NCBI GenBank assembly: GCA_018402205.1
Contig: JAGYIX010000003.1
Span: forward strand, 496,001 to 560,000
Source of the DNA: Flavobacteriaceae bacterium
Lineage (GTDB): Bacteria; Bacteroidota; Bacteroidia; Flavobacteriales; Flavobacteriaceae
DNA length: 64,000 nucleotides
Reading direction: 5' to 3'
Position numbers and translations under genes: made by a program. Each line of letters opens with the position of its first letter. Position 1 is the stretch's first letter. Of the stretch, positions 44,290 through 52,814 are shown in pieces. The notes beneath the pieces were generated by a model that made no database searches, had not been told where the DNA came from, and saw only the letters and a program-made list of their open reading frames with translations.

Positions 44290-44316
44290 ATAAAAAAACC
44301 GCCACTTGGGCGGTTT
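44290..44316 (-). terminator. Terminator between ompH and murI
   Basis: Minus-strand stem AAACCGCC / GGCGGTTT (8 bp) with a short CAAGT-type loop, followed by a T-run. It lies 22 bp after the ompH stop and 9 bp before the murI ATG. It may be a partial terminator that lowers murI expression. Confidence 0.75.
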
Positions 44317-44337
44317 AAATTACGGTATTGCGGGCAT

Positions 44338-44838
44338 TTAAAAACCTAATTCTTTTTTTACTTCAGCCATAAGATCCTTACCAGTAAAAACAATTAATCC
44401 TGATCCTGGGCTGGCATCCATAACGTAATCAAAGCCTTGAGCTTGGGCCACTTTTTCAATAGCCAGTTTAGCCTTTTCAGAAATAGGTGCAAAAAGGTCT
44501 TGCTGTTTGCGTTGCAATTCACCCATTGCAGCTTGCTCAGCGTTACCAATGTTGCGCTCTGCTCCTTGTAACTCATCTGCTCTAGCCTTATTTTCTTCAG
44601 CTGTTTTCGAAGCCGCTTCGTTCTGATAAGTAACCAGTTTTTTCTGAAGCTCGGCTACAGAAGATTCGATATCGGCTCTATAAGTGGCTTCAAGCTTTTT
44701 TAATTCTTCTTGTGCCGCCTTCATTTCAGGCATATCCATAAGAAGTTGCTGCACATCAATGTGCGCTACTTTAGACTGTGCATAAGTCGCTGTTGACACT
44801 GAAATCAACGCTAATAGTGCTAATAAATACTGTTTCAT
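44338..44838 (-). CDS. OmpH/Skp-family periplasmic chaperone (second copy)
   Basis: 166 residues from the ATG at 44838, where a clear signal peptide begins ('MKQYLLALLALISVSTATYA|Q'). The mature part starts 'SKVAHIDVQQLLMDMPE' and is mostly charged coiled coil, matching the Skp tentacle fold, and ends 'GKDLMAEVKKELGF'. Skp holds unfolded outer-membrane proteins for the Bam complex, encoded two genes upstream. The gap to the first copy is 11 bp. Confidence 0.9.
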   Translation of the reverse strand: MKQYLLALLALISVSTATYAQSKVAHIDVQQLLMDMPEMKAAQEELKKLEATYRADIESSVAELQKKLVTYQNEAASKTAEENKARADELQGAERNIGNAEQAAMGELQRKQQDLFAPISEKAKLAIEKVAQAQGFDYVMDASPGSGLIVFTGKDLMAEVKKELGF

Positions 44839-44849
44839 GGTGATTAGAT

Positions 44850-45617
44850 TCATTTAATTGAGTCGTTGTTTTTAGTTTTCTGTGCTTCCATTTCTTTCTC
44901 TCGGGCAGCCCGAGCCTTTAAAACTTCTTCGCGCTTGCTAATATAAGCCTTTCTGCGCTGCTGTCGTTCACTTTCTAAACGATCAAGAGCCTTTTTTCGT
45001 TCTTCTTCTGCTTCGGCCGCAGAAGGTCTTTCAGGACCATACGTCTGGTCGTCTACGCTGCTTGCTATTTCGCCTTTTGCACCTGTAAGTTTTACCTCAT
45101 GCTCTCGTTCTAACAGCAATAGAACCTGATCACTTAGATCAAACTGATTGTCAGCAAAAAGCAATACAACATCTGAAGATTTATCCATTATGAGATCGAA
45201 TTTTCGCGTTTCGGCAATTTCTTGAACCACTTCAAAAATAAGATCTTGAAGCGGACGCACTACATTCATTTCTTGGGTAATAAAATCACCCTTTGGCCCA
45301 AATCTGCTTTGTTGATATTGGCGAAGTTGCTGCTCGAGCGACGCAATGTCTCGTTCGCGGTCTTCAATAACCGAAAGCGGAAGCAAAATGCGCCTATTCA
45401 TTAGTTCGCGTTTTTGACGATCAAGCTGCTGTTGCATAGAATCTATTTCTACAGACCATTGATCGGCTTGAAGCTGAATACGTGCCCTCATGTCATTGTA
45501 GCTCGCCACTTTAGAGAGAATATATTCAGTGTCTATATAACCTACCCGAGTTGCGCGCTGCGCGTTAACCGCCTGCGCCACAAAAAAACACCCCGCAAGT
45601 AAAAATAAAAGACGCAT
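44850..45617 (-). CDS. OmpH/Skp-family periplasmic chaperone (first copy, longer)
   Basis: 255 residues from the ATG at 45617, which overlaps the bamA stop as TAATG and begins a good signal peptide ('MRLLFLLAGCFFVAQAVNA|Q'). The track's 12 extra codons lie inside bamA and are rejected. 'RVGYIDTEYILSKVASYND' opens the Skp domain, followed by long coiled coil. Unlike the second copy it carries a ~70-residue extension very rich in Lys, Arg and Glu after residue ~185. Paired ompH genes after bamA are usual in this group. Confidence 0.9.
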   Translation of the reverse strand: MRLLFLLAGCFFVAQAVNAQRATRVGYIDTEYILSKVASYNDMRARIQLQADQWSVEIDSMQQQLDRQKRELMNRRILLPLSVIEDRERDIASLEQQLRQYQQSRFGPKGDFITQEMNVVRPLQDLIFEVVQEIAETRKFDLIMDKSSDVVLLFADNQFDLSDQVLLLLEREHEVKLTGAKGEIASSVDDQTYGPERPSAAEAEEERKKALDRLESERQQRRKAYISKREEVLKARAAREKEMEAQKTKNNDSIK

Positions 45618-48268
45618 TAGAACTGCTGACCTATGATAAAGTGTGTCTGCCATCCGCTCGGGCCAACTGACCCCGGAATGGCATCGGTGTCAAATCCGTA
45701 ACCAAAGTCGATTCCGAGAAGTCCAAATGCGGGCATAAAAATGCGCACACCCAAACCTGCAGAACGTTTAAGCTGAAACGGGTTAAACGTCTTAAAATCT
45801 GTAAAGGCATTACCTGCCTCTAAGAATGCTAGGGTATATACAGAGGCCGCAGGCTTCAAGGTTATCGGATAACGCAATTCAAGAGAGAATTTATTGTAAA
45901 TGGCCCCTCCATCTTGTTCTTGACGACCACTAATCGGATTAATGGTATAGGGGGTTATAGAGCTGTTCTCGTAACCCCTGAGTTGAATGTTCTCGCGACC
46001 GTCTAAAGTAAAGTTACCTAGTCCGTCTCCTCCCACATAGAAGCGTTCGAAAGGAACGTTTCCGATCTCATCGTTATAGGCACCCAAAAATCCAAACTCT
46101 GCGTTTGTGCGCAATACGAGCTTATCGACTAATCGGGTGTACCAGTCACCCTTGAACTTGACCTTATAAAATTCAAGCAACTTAAAGCGCTCCTCTTCTA
46201 AAGCCTCAAGATCTCGACTGAGCTCAGAATAATTTGGTCCTTCTATACCGCCATTTAAAAGCTCTCGGGTTACATCGGCAATCTCATCTCTAATTGCTCC
46301 AAAATCTTTATTTGAAAAAGCCGAGAACGGAGGAGTTACACGTACAGTAAGTTCGAAGTTTGATCCCGTAAGCGGGAAAATACGACTAGGCCCCTGAGAG
46401 CTGCGTTGCAGTCCAAAGCTATAAGAGAACGAGTTCGAGCTTCCATTTCCGAAGTTGAAAAGCCCGAGATTGTAATTCTGAAAATTATAGTTCTGAAAAC
46501 TAAGTGCGTGTGAAACTACAAAAAAGTCGTCGGGCCACTGTACCCTCTTCGAAAGCCCGGTATTTATGCCGATGATTCCAAATCCTCTAGTCTTATCTAC
46601 GTCGAAACGGCCATTTCTAAATTGCGAAGCAAATTGTTGCGTTTGCTGCAGAGAAACGTTGAAGCGCACTGGTTTTTGTCCGCCCAGCCAAGGCTCGGCA
46701 AAGTTTAGGCTATACACTCTAAAAGTTCTACTGGCTTGAAGTCTAAGCGCAAACGTTTGACCGTCACCCATGGGAACCGGTTTGTACGATTCTTTATCGA
46801 GAATATTGCGCATAGAAAAGTTGTTGAACGAAAGCCCCAAGGTTCCTATAAATCCGCCACCTCCAACACCGCCTTGAAGTTCAATTTGACTGGATCCTGC
46901 TTCTACTAAAGAGTAATTAAGGTCTACGGTACCCGAATTTGGATCGGGGTTTACTACATCAGGAGAAATTTGCTCCGGATCAAAAAAGCCCAACTGGCCC
47001 AATTCGCGAATGGTTCGAACGATATTATCTTTGCTGTATTGCTGCCCTGGCTTTGTGCGTAATTCTCTATAGATAACGTGGTCGTTCGTTTTATCATTAC
47101 CCGTCACCGCTACGTGATTCAAAAAAGTCTCTTTACCCTCAATGATCCGGATTTCAAAATTGATCGTATCGTTCTGAGCCGAAACTTCAACCGGATTTAT
47201 ACTTGAAAATAAGTACCCGTTGTTCTGATAGAGATTAGTAATGTCTTCTCCATCTGGCTTGGAATTATCGGCTATACGCTTTTTAAGCAGCACTCCGTTG
47301 TAGGTGTCTCCTTTTTCAATACCTAAGACCGAAGCCAACACATTGTCGTCGTAAACTGTATTCCCAACAAAGTCAATTTCGCCGAAATAATACTTATCTC
47401 CTTCTTCCAAAGAGATTTTAATTCCTATACTCTCTTCATTTATGGCGTATACGGAGTCTCCTAAAACTCGGGCGTCTCGATAGCCCCTCTCGGCATAGGC
47501 ATCGACAAGAGACTCAAGGTCTTCTTCAAAATCTGAGGTGATGAATTTAGATTTTTTCCAAAAGCGGTAGACTTTCTTTCGCTTGGTATTTTTAAGCGCT
47601 TTTTCTAAAACTTGAAGCTTAAGGGCAGATGATCCCGCAAAATTAATCTCAGCAACCTTCACCTTACTGCCTTTGTTGACATTGATTACCATATCGCGGG
47701 AATTGGTGATTGTGGTATCAATCTTGGTGGCAATTGTTACATTGGAATTGAGATATCCCTTTTCTCGATACGTTTTTTCCAGGTAATTCTTCGTATTCTC
47801 AATGAGGCTTTCGGTTATTTTTTTGCCTTTTTTAAGGTCTGTGTCGTCAATTAATCCCTCGATCTTATTGTTTTTAACCCCATAAAAAGTGACGTTATTT
47901 AAGGTCGGACGCTCCACTACCGAAAGTTCTAAAAAAATGGAGTCGTTTCTAATATCTGTGTAGTAAAGCGCCACATCACTGAAAAGCTCTAGATTCCAAA
48001 GCTTTTTAATACTCGCACTAACCTCTTCGCTAGGAACAGTCATAAATTGACCCTCTTTGAATCCGGCGAAGCTCTTTACGGTTTGCTCGTTGTAACTCTC
48101 TAATCCGGTCACTCGAACCTCTCCAATAATATAAGTGGGTGGGCGTTGCACCATGTCGGCAGAATCTTGGGCATGAAGCCCAGCTACCGACCAAGCCAAG
48201 AACAAGGCAAGGCTATAAAGCCATTTATACTTCGGGATTCTTCTCAAGCTGTTCGCTGGTCTTTCCAA
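45617..48268 (-). CDS. bamA: Outer-membrane protein assembly factor BamA
   Basis: About 883 residues. A signal peptide ('WLYSLALFLAWSVAGLHAQ') is followed by POTRA domains over ~45-430 ('VTGLESYNEQTVKSFAGF', 'INFAGSSALKLQVLEKAL', 'VTGNDKTNDHVIYRELRTKPG') and a C-terminal 16-strand barrel ending in Phe ('HFIIGQQF'). It inserts beta-barrel proteins into the outer membrane. No ATG precedes the signal peptide; the start must be TTG at 48268 or 48247, both inside the end of uppS. An insertion of ~50 charged residues in the barrel ('LSRDLEALEEERFKLLEF') is probably a loop. Confidence 0.94.
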   Translation of the reverse strand: MERPANSLRRIPKYKWLYSLALFLAWSVAGLHAQDSADMVQRPPTYIIGEVRVTGLESYNEQTVKSFAGFKEGQFMTVPSEEVSASIKKLWNLELFSDVALYYTDIRNDSIFLELSVVERPTLNNVTFYGVKNNKIEGLIDDTDLKKGKKITESLIENTKNYLEKTYREKGYLNSNVTIATKIDTTITNSRDMVINVNKGSKVKVAEINFAGSSALKLQVLEKALKNTKRKKVYRFWKKSKFITSDFEEDLESLVDAYAERGYRDARVLGDSVYAINEESIGIKISLEEGDKYYFGEIDFVGNTVYDDNVLASVLGIEKGDTYNGVLLKKRIADNSKPDGEDITNLYQNNGYLFSSINPVEVSAQNDTINFEIRIIEGKETFLNHVAVTGNDKTNDHVIYRELRTKPGQQYSKDNIVRTIRELGQLGFFDPEQISPDVVNPDPNSGTVDLNYSLVEAGSSQIELQGGVGGGGFIGTLGLSFNNFSMRNILDKESYKPVPMGDGQTFALRLQASRTFRVYSLNFAEPWLGGQKPVRFNVSLQQTQQFASQFRNGRFDVDKTRGFGIIGINTGLSKRVQWPDDFFVVSHALSFQNYNFQNYNLGLFNFGNGSSNSFSYSFGLQRSSQGPSRIFPLTGSNFELTVRVTPPFSAFSNKDFGAIRDEIADVTRELLNGGIEGPNYSELSRDLEALEEERFKLLEFYKVKFKGDWYTRLVDKLVLRTNAEFGFLGAYNDEIGNVPFERFYVGGDGLGNFTLDGRENIQLRGYENSSITPYTINPISGRQEQDGGAIYNKFSLELRYPITLKPAASVYTLAFLEAGNAFTDFKTFNPFQLKRSAGLGVRIFMPAFGLLGIDFGYGFDTDAIPGSVGPSGWQTHFIIGQQF

Positions 48269-48971
48269 ATCGACGTTCTCTATTTTGGTAATCCATTAGC
48301 GCCTCTTCAAGGTGCTCTTCTTTAAAGTCTGGCCAGAATCGCTCTGTAAAAAATAGCTCTGCATAAGCACTTTGCCACAACAAAAAATTACTAATACGCC
48401 GCTCTCCGCTCGTTCTAATAAGCAAATCTACATCGGGCAAATTAGCGGTGTAAAGATGCTCATTTACCACAGACGCATCGATATGGTCTGGGTGAATTAA
48501 GCCATTTTTAACTTTTTGGGCCACAATTCGCGTCATTTCTGTAATTTCTTCGCGGCCTCCGTAACTTAATGCCAAGGTGAGTACCATTCCCGTATTTTCA
48601 GCAGTTTGATCCACAGCCCGCTCTAATTCGTTTAAGATTACTTCGGGTAAAGTAGAAATGCCTCCTACGGTCTGCAATCGGATGTTATGTTTTAACATGG
48701 TATCCAATTCTGATTTAAGCGCACTTAACAAAATGCGCATTAAAATGTCTACTTCTTTTTTTGGTCTAAGCCAGTTTTCAGTAGAAAAGGCATAAAGGGT
48801 CAAATAGGGAATTTTCTTTTTAGCACAGGCCTCTACAACCTCCCGTACGGCCTTAAAACCAGCTTCATGACCAAAAACTCTCGGTTTACCTTGTTTTTGA
48901 GCCCAACGTCCGTTACCATCCATTATGATGGCGAGGTGATTAGGTAAGCTATGGTTAGGAAACTTGCTCAT
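48225..48971 (-). CDS. uppS: Undecaprenyl diphosphate synthase (isoprenyl transferase)
   Basis: 248 residues from the ATG at 48971 ('MSKFPNHSLPNHLAIIMDGNG'); another ATG at 48986 is possible and the track's TTG at 49007 is unlikely. 'IIMDGNGRWAQKQG' holds the catalytic Asp; 'YAFSTENW' and 'LLIRTSGERRISNFLLWQ' complete the cis-prenyltransferase signature. It makes the lipid carrier used by MraY and MurG. The 3' end overlaps bamA. Confidence 0.95.
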   Translation of the reverse strand: MSKFPNHSLPNHLAIIMDGNGRWAQKQGKPRVFGHEAGFKAVREVVEACAKKKIPYLTLYAFSTENWLRPKKEVDILMRILLSALKSELDTMLKHNIRLQTVGGISTLPEVILNELERAVDQTAENTGMVLTLALSYGGREEITEMTRIVAQKVKNGLIHPDHIDASVVNEHLYTANLPDVDLLIRTSGERRISNFLLWQSAYAELFFTERFWPDFKEEHLEEALMDYQNRERRFGKTSEQLEKNPEV

Positions 48972-49003
48972 TCGCAGTAGGGTCATAGAGCTATAAAAGC
49001 CCT

Positions 49004-49609
49004 TCAAAAGTTGGGGCCAAAGGTATAAGTTATTGTGAAATTAGGAAACACATACCAATCATTAAGTATTGATTTCTCTCTTGTTGCTATGCGAATGCCC
49101 GAAGCTAGTTCAGTAGCCACAATAAACCGATTGCGTTTCATCTTTGCGCCAAAGCTGAAAATTGCAGACGGGTTAAAATCACGTTTATTGGACAAATCAG
49201 AATCAACAAGACCACTAATCACAGAAAATCCTAGGCCTAAATAAGGTACTACCGGGGTTCTAGTTCTGTAAATATTGTAGTCGTTGAAATGAAATTCTCC
49301 TAAAATGGAAATAAAACTATCCTCATTCACTGTTTCATCTACATTATCTATTTTTTTAAATAAATCTCTTTCTAGAGCAGAAAAAGTTGCTCTGATGGCA
49401 AATCTATAGGGCATGTTGTAGCGCATTACTAAGGCAGGTGAAAAACGCAGCGAACCAAACATCTCTTTTGGCGATGCATTCAAGTCTACATACTCAGAAA
49501 CCGCCTGAGCACTAAACCCAACGTCTACACGGTTAAATACCGATTGGGCCTTTAGAGTATTTAAAGTTAAAGTGCACGCTATAAATAGGGCTATAAATGT
49601 ACTCTTCAT
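49004..49609 (-). CDS. Outer-membrane beta-barrel protein (DUF6089-like)
   Basis: 201 residues. Signal peptide 'MKSTFIALFIACTLTLNTLKA|Q', then alternating strands with aromatic residues, a glycine-rich strand 'VVPYLGLGFSVISG' and a C-terminal 'FTITYTFGPNF' ending in Phe, consistent with an 8-strand barrel. I identify it with the DUF6089 family largely from its fixed place between nadK and uppS in Bacteroidetes. Function unknown; the setting suggests a role in envelope assembly. Confidence 0.78.
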   Translation of the reverse strand: MKSTFIALFIACTLTLNTLKAQSVFNRVDVGFSAQAVSEYVDLNASPKEMFGSLRFSPALVMRYNMPYRFAIRATFSALERDLFKKIDNVDETVNEDSFISILGEFHFNDYNIYRTRTPVVPYLGLGFSVISGLVDSDLSNKRDFNPSAIFSFGAKMKRNRFIVATELASGIRIATREKSILNDWYVFPNFTITYTFGPNF

Positions 49610-49615
49610 AACCGA

Positions 49616-50503
49616 TTAGTTTCTTTTGTCTTCGCCCCATAATAATTTGGTGCGCAGAGTTTTAAAGAAGTGATCTTCTTCAAAAGCAATAGTTTTTAGC
49701 GTAAAGTCGGCTTTTTTAATATGCAGCTCTACCCCATTGGCGACTGTTTCTATGCGCGAATCCATAGAAACTAGATGAAAAGGCTCTCTAGAATCTACAA
49801 TTAAACGAATACGTGTAGCGTCATTAACTACCAATGGTCTGGCATTCAGATGATGCGGGGCTACCGGAGTTATTACCAAAGACTTGGCGTCTGGAGTAAG
49901 TACAGGCCCTCCACAACTCAACGAATAGCCTGTAGAGCCGGTGGGTGTGGCCACTAGTAATCCATCCGCCCAATAGGTAGTTAGATAGACATCGTTGAGC
50001 CATGCCTCTATAGTGATCATGCTAGTCGTGTCTTTACGACTAACAGCCACCTCATTTAACGCAAAATTATGTTCTGCAAATGCCTTAGTGTCACCCACCA
50101 GATTAAGCTGCAAAAGCTGACGTTCCTCTAATCGGTAATTATGAGACACAAAGCGATCGAGCAGTGCTTCGGCGTCTTCTTTAGAAATGAGTGATAAAAA
50201 TCCTAAACGGCCTGTATTGATACCCACTAAGGGTATATTTTTTGGGCCGATATAGGTTACCGCTCTGAGCATAGTTCCGTCTCCGCCCAAGCTGATCATT
50301 AAAGCCACTTCTGCGTGTAAATCGTCTTGCGATCCAAATGCCTTAACCGACTTTGACAGCTTACATGGGGTTAACTGTGCCAAGTAATTTACCTCTACAA
50401 GCGCTTCGAAACCAAGGGCTTCAGCTCGGTGAATAAGTTCCGCTACTAGCGTACAATTTTCAGGTTCAAATTGAAGTCCAAAAAAGGCAATAGCTTTAGG
50501 CAT
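49616..50503 (-). CDS. nadK: NAD kinase
   Basis: 295 residues. 'ISLGGDGTMLRAV' contains the GGDG motif, 'ALNEVAVSRKDT' the NE/D motif and 'LVATPTGSTGYSLSCGGP' the third conserved region. It phosphorylates NAD+ to NADP+. The gene lies 6 bp after the CBS gene and 6 bp before the barrel protein gene, so it is in the bamA transcript. Confidence 0.95.
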   Translation of the reverse strand: MPKAIAFFGLQFEPENCTLVAELIHRAEALGFEALVEVNYLAQLTPCKLSKSVKAFGSQDDLHAEVALMISLGGDGTMLRAVTYIGPKNIPLVGINTGRLGFLSLISKEDAEALLDRFVSHNYRLEERQLLQLNLVGDTKAFAEHNFALNEVAVSRKDTTSMITIEAWLNDVYLTTYWADGLLVATPTGSTGYSLSCGGPVLTPDAKSLVITPVAPHHLNARPLVVNDATRIRLIVDSREPFHLVSMDSRIETVANGVELHIKKADFTLKTIAFEEDHFFKTLRTKLLWGEDKRN

Positions 50504-50509
50504 AGGTAC

Positions 50510-51181
50510 TTATGGATTTAAGAATTTTTCAAAGTAGGCCGATCGCTCTTTTAATTGCTGGGCAAAAAGATCTTCATAAATGGCGCTTTCAATTCGGTAA
50601 TCGTACCGCCTTAACTCAGTAAGTAGCGCACTCATCGATTCGGTAATCACCTTAAGAGTAATTTCAATGCGCGCACCGTGATCTGCGGTCTGTATCACCC
50701 CTAAAACGCGCGCATTATTGCCTTCAACCAATTGCGTTAACTGGCTTATTGAATAAGCCTCTTTCAGCACAGAAACAACAATAACGGTTCCGCTTTCAGT
50801 GAGAAAGGGGGTGCGGGCTAAAAAAACTTCTAAATCTTCAAGCAGATAGTAGCCTAAGAAAGTGCGCTGCTCGTCTACCACTGGAATAATATCTGCCTCG
50901 GCAAGAAGCACTTTTTCTAGTGCGTCGAGCCAATAAGCGGTATCTAGAACATAAAAATTCTCTAGCTCATCGATAAGCTCTGCAATCTGCACATCTTCTT
51001 CATATGGGGTTAAAACATAGTTCGGAACGCACCCTACTAGCACCCCTTGCTGCGTAATTGCAGCATGCGAATAATTCGAATGCTCAAAAAAAGAATGGAG
51101 CTCTCCTATAGGTTGCGATAGCTCAAAGTAAGGTAAGCCGTCGTTTCTGAGTTGCGCTAAAGTGAAATCTTGATAATCCAC
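50510..51181 (-). CDS. CBS-pair protein with C-terminal ACT-like domain
   Basis: 223 residues starting at GTG; no in-frame ATG is close. The first ~125 residues form two CBS motifs ('AITQQGVLVGCVPN', 'IIPVVDEQRTFLGYYLLEDL'), which usually bind adenosyl ligands. Residues ~130-210 resemble an ACT-type fold ('TVIVVSVLKEAYSISQLTQLV'). Known from the same position in other Flavobacteriales; no function assigned. As the first gene of the nadK-bamA block it may sense nucleotide state. Confidence 0.8.
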   Translation of the reverse strand: MDYQDFTLAQLRNDGLPYFELSQPIGELHSFFEHSNYSHAAITQQGVLVGCVPNYVLTPYEEDVQIAELIDELENFYVLDTAYWLDALEKVLLAEADIIPVVDEQRTFLGYYLLEDLEVFLARTPFLTESGTVIVVSVLKEAYSISQLTQLVEGNNARVLGVIQTADHGARIEITLKVITESMSALLTELRRYDYRIESAIYEDLFAQQLKERSAYFEKFLNP

Positions 51182-51229
51182 GCTGCAAATTACGCATATT
51201 CACAAGACTTTAATCCTTTTGAGATTCGC

Positions 51230-51237
51230 TATTTTTG
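51230..51237 (+). promoter_or_regulatory. -7 element TATTTTTG ahead of pdxJ
   Basis: Exact TAnnTTTG match 30 bp before the pdxJ ATG at 51268. It also argues against the track's start at 51235, which would lie inside the element. Confidence 0.6.
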
Positions 51238-51267
51238 CACTGTTTTACTCGACTCTCAATTAGAGCT

Positions 51268-51993
51268 ATGGCCACTAAACTAAGTGTAAACATCAACAAA
51301 TGGGCTACTCTTCGCAATGCGCGCGGAGGCAATAATCCCGACCTTCTAAGAACTGTTCAAAAATTGGAGCAGTATGGAGCACAGGGTATTACCGTTCATC
51401 CCAGACCTGACGAAAGACATATTAAATACCAAGATGCGCGCGATTTAAAGGGGGTAATTACTACAGAATTCAATATAGAAGGCAACCCCATATCTTCCTT
51501 CATAGATTTAGTGCTCGAGGTACGTCCCACTCAAGTGACCCTTGTTCCAGATGCTGAAGATGCGATCACCTCTGATACCGGATGGGACTGCAAAACCCAC
51601 CTCAAATTTCTCAAAGAAAGCATCGCTCTATTTAAGAATGAGGGTATTCGCACTTCTATTTTTTTAAATGCCGACCCGCAGATGGTCGCCTATGCCGCTG
51701 AAACCGGAACCGACCGCATAGAACTGTATACAGAACCCTATGCGCAGGCTTATTCGAACAGCAGAGAAGCAGCTATACAACCCTTTATTGAAACTGCACT
51801 AAAAGCACAAGAGTTTGGCCTAGGCTTAAATGCAGGTCACGACCTTTCCCTTGAAAATATCGCCTTTTTCGCCCAACACATACCTCAACTTTTAGAGGTT
51901 TCTATAGGCCATGCTCTCATTTGTGAGTCTATCGATTTCGGATTAAAAACGGTAGTAGACCGTTATCTTCATGCGTTAAAAAATTTCGCTTAA
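51268..51993 (+). CDS. pdxJ: Pyridoxine 5'-phosphate synthase
   Basis: 241 residues from the ATG at 51268. 'LSVNINKWATLRNARGGNNPD', 'GITVHPRPDERHI' and 'LGLNAGHDLSLENI' are strong PdxJ motifs of the TIM barrel. It joins 1-deoxyxylulose 5-phosphate with 3-amino-2-oxopropyl phosphate to form PNP, the vitamin B6 precursor. The downstream hydrolase shares one base with its stop (TAATG). Confidence 0.95.
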   Translation: MATKLSVNINKWATLRNARGGNNPDLLRTVQKLEQYGAQGITVHPRPDERHIKYQDARDLKGVITTEFNIEGNPISSFIDLVLEVRPTQVTLVPDAEDAITSDTGWDCKTHLKFLKESIALFKNEGIRTSIFLNADPQMVAYAAETGTDRIELYTEPYAQAYSNSREAAIQPFIETALKAQEFGLGLNAGHDLSLENIAFFAQHIPQLLEVSIGHALICESIDFGLKTVVDRYLHALKNFA

Positions 51994-52760
51994 TGCACTT
52001 ACATTCCAATATAATTGGCAAAGGAAAGCCACTATTTGTGCTCCACGGCTTTTTAGGCAGTGGAGACAACTGGAAAACCTTTGCAAAAAAGTGGAGTCAA
52101 AGCGGAAGAAGTGTGCATCTTCTAGATGCCAGAAATCACGGAAAAAGTTTTCACGACAACCAATGGGATTATCTTACCATGGCCGCCGACGTGATTGCGC
52201 ATGCCGACAGAAAAGGGATATCTAGTTTTGAAGTTTTAGGTCATTCGATGGGCGGAAAAACCGCGATGTTTCTCGCTGCTACCTACCCTAACCGCATAGA
52301 AAAGGTAGTGGTGGCTGATATAGCCCCTAAAACCTATAACAATCAGCACAGCGAAATACTCGACGCCCTTTACGCGCTAGATCAGCAAAATTTTGAACAG
52401 CGCAAAGAGGCCGAAGATTTTCTCGAGCCCTTTTTTGAGAGCCTTCAATTGCGCTATTTTTTACTGAAAAACCTTGAGCGCGGACCAGATAAAATTTTGC
52501 GTATCCGTTGTAATATTAGCCAATTTCGCGAAGACCAAAACACAGTAACTAAAGGGCTTGAGCCCCAAATGCGCAGTGAGGTAGCTATTCTATTTATTCG
52601 CGGATTAAACTCCCCTTATATACTAGACGAAGACCGCCCTCTTATAAAACACCATTTTCCCAATTACCAACTGGTTTCGATCAAAGATGCCGGGCATTGG
52701 CTTCATGCCGAACAACCCGATGCTTTCGATGCAGCTGTAAGTCACTTTTTTGATTTGTAA
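51993..52760 (+). CDS. Alpha/beta hydrolase (YbfF-like esterase)
   Basis: 255 residues. 'LFVLHGFLGSGDNWKTF' near the start, 'DARNHGKSFH', nucleophile 'EVLGHSMGGKTAMFL' and the catalytic His in 'DAGHWLHAEQPDAF'. This pattern is that of the YbfF/ABHD11 group of esterases. Substrate unknown. It is translationally coupled to pdxJ. It is not closely similar to the other alpha/beta hydrolase at 18.9 kb beyond the fold. Confidence 0.87.
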   Translation: MHLHSNIIGKGKPLFVLHGFLGSGDNWKTFAKKWSQSGRSVHLLDARNHGKSFHDNQWDYLTMAADVIAHADRKGISSFEVLGHSMGGKTAMFLAATYPNRIEKVVVADIAPKTYNNQHSEILDALYALDQQNFEQRKEAEDFLEPFFESLQLRYFLLKNLERGPDKILRIRCNISQFREDQNTVTKGLEPQMRSEVAILFIRGLNSPYILDEDRPLIKHHFPNYQLVSIKDAGHWLHAEQPDAFDAAVSHFFDL

Positions 52761-52777
52761 GCCGCAGTGAAATAACC

Positions 52778-52785
52778 TAATTTTG
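52778..52785 (+). promoter_or_regulatory. -7 element TAATTTTG ahead of tig
   Basis: Exact TAnnTTTG match 29 bp before the trigger factor ATG, in the 54-bp gap after the esterase. Confidence 0.6.
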
Positions 52786-52814
52786 CGGCTCGTTTTTAAC
52801 CCCTTCAAAGACTC

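Noticed and set aside
45617-48268. uppS/bamA 23-44 bp overlap as a frameshift or fusion
   Set aside because: Both proteins are complete with proper ends; bamA simply lacks an ATG and uses a TTG inside uppS.
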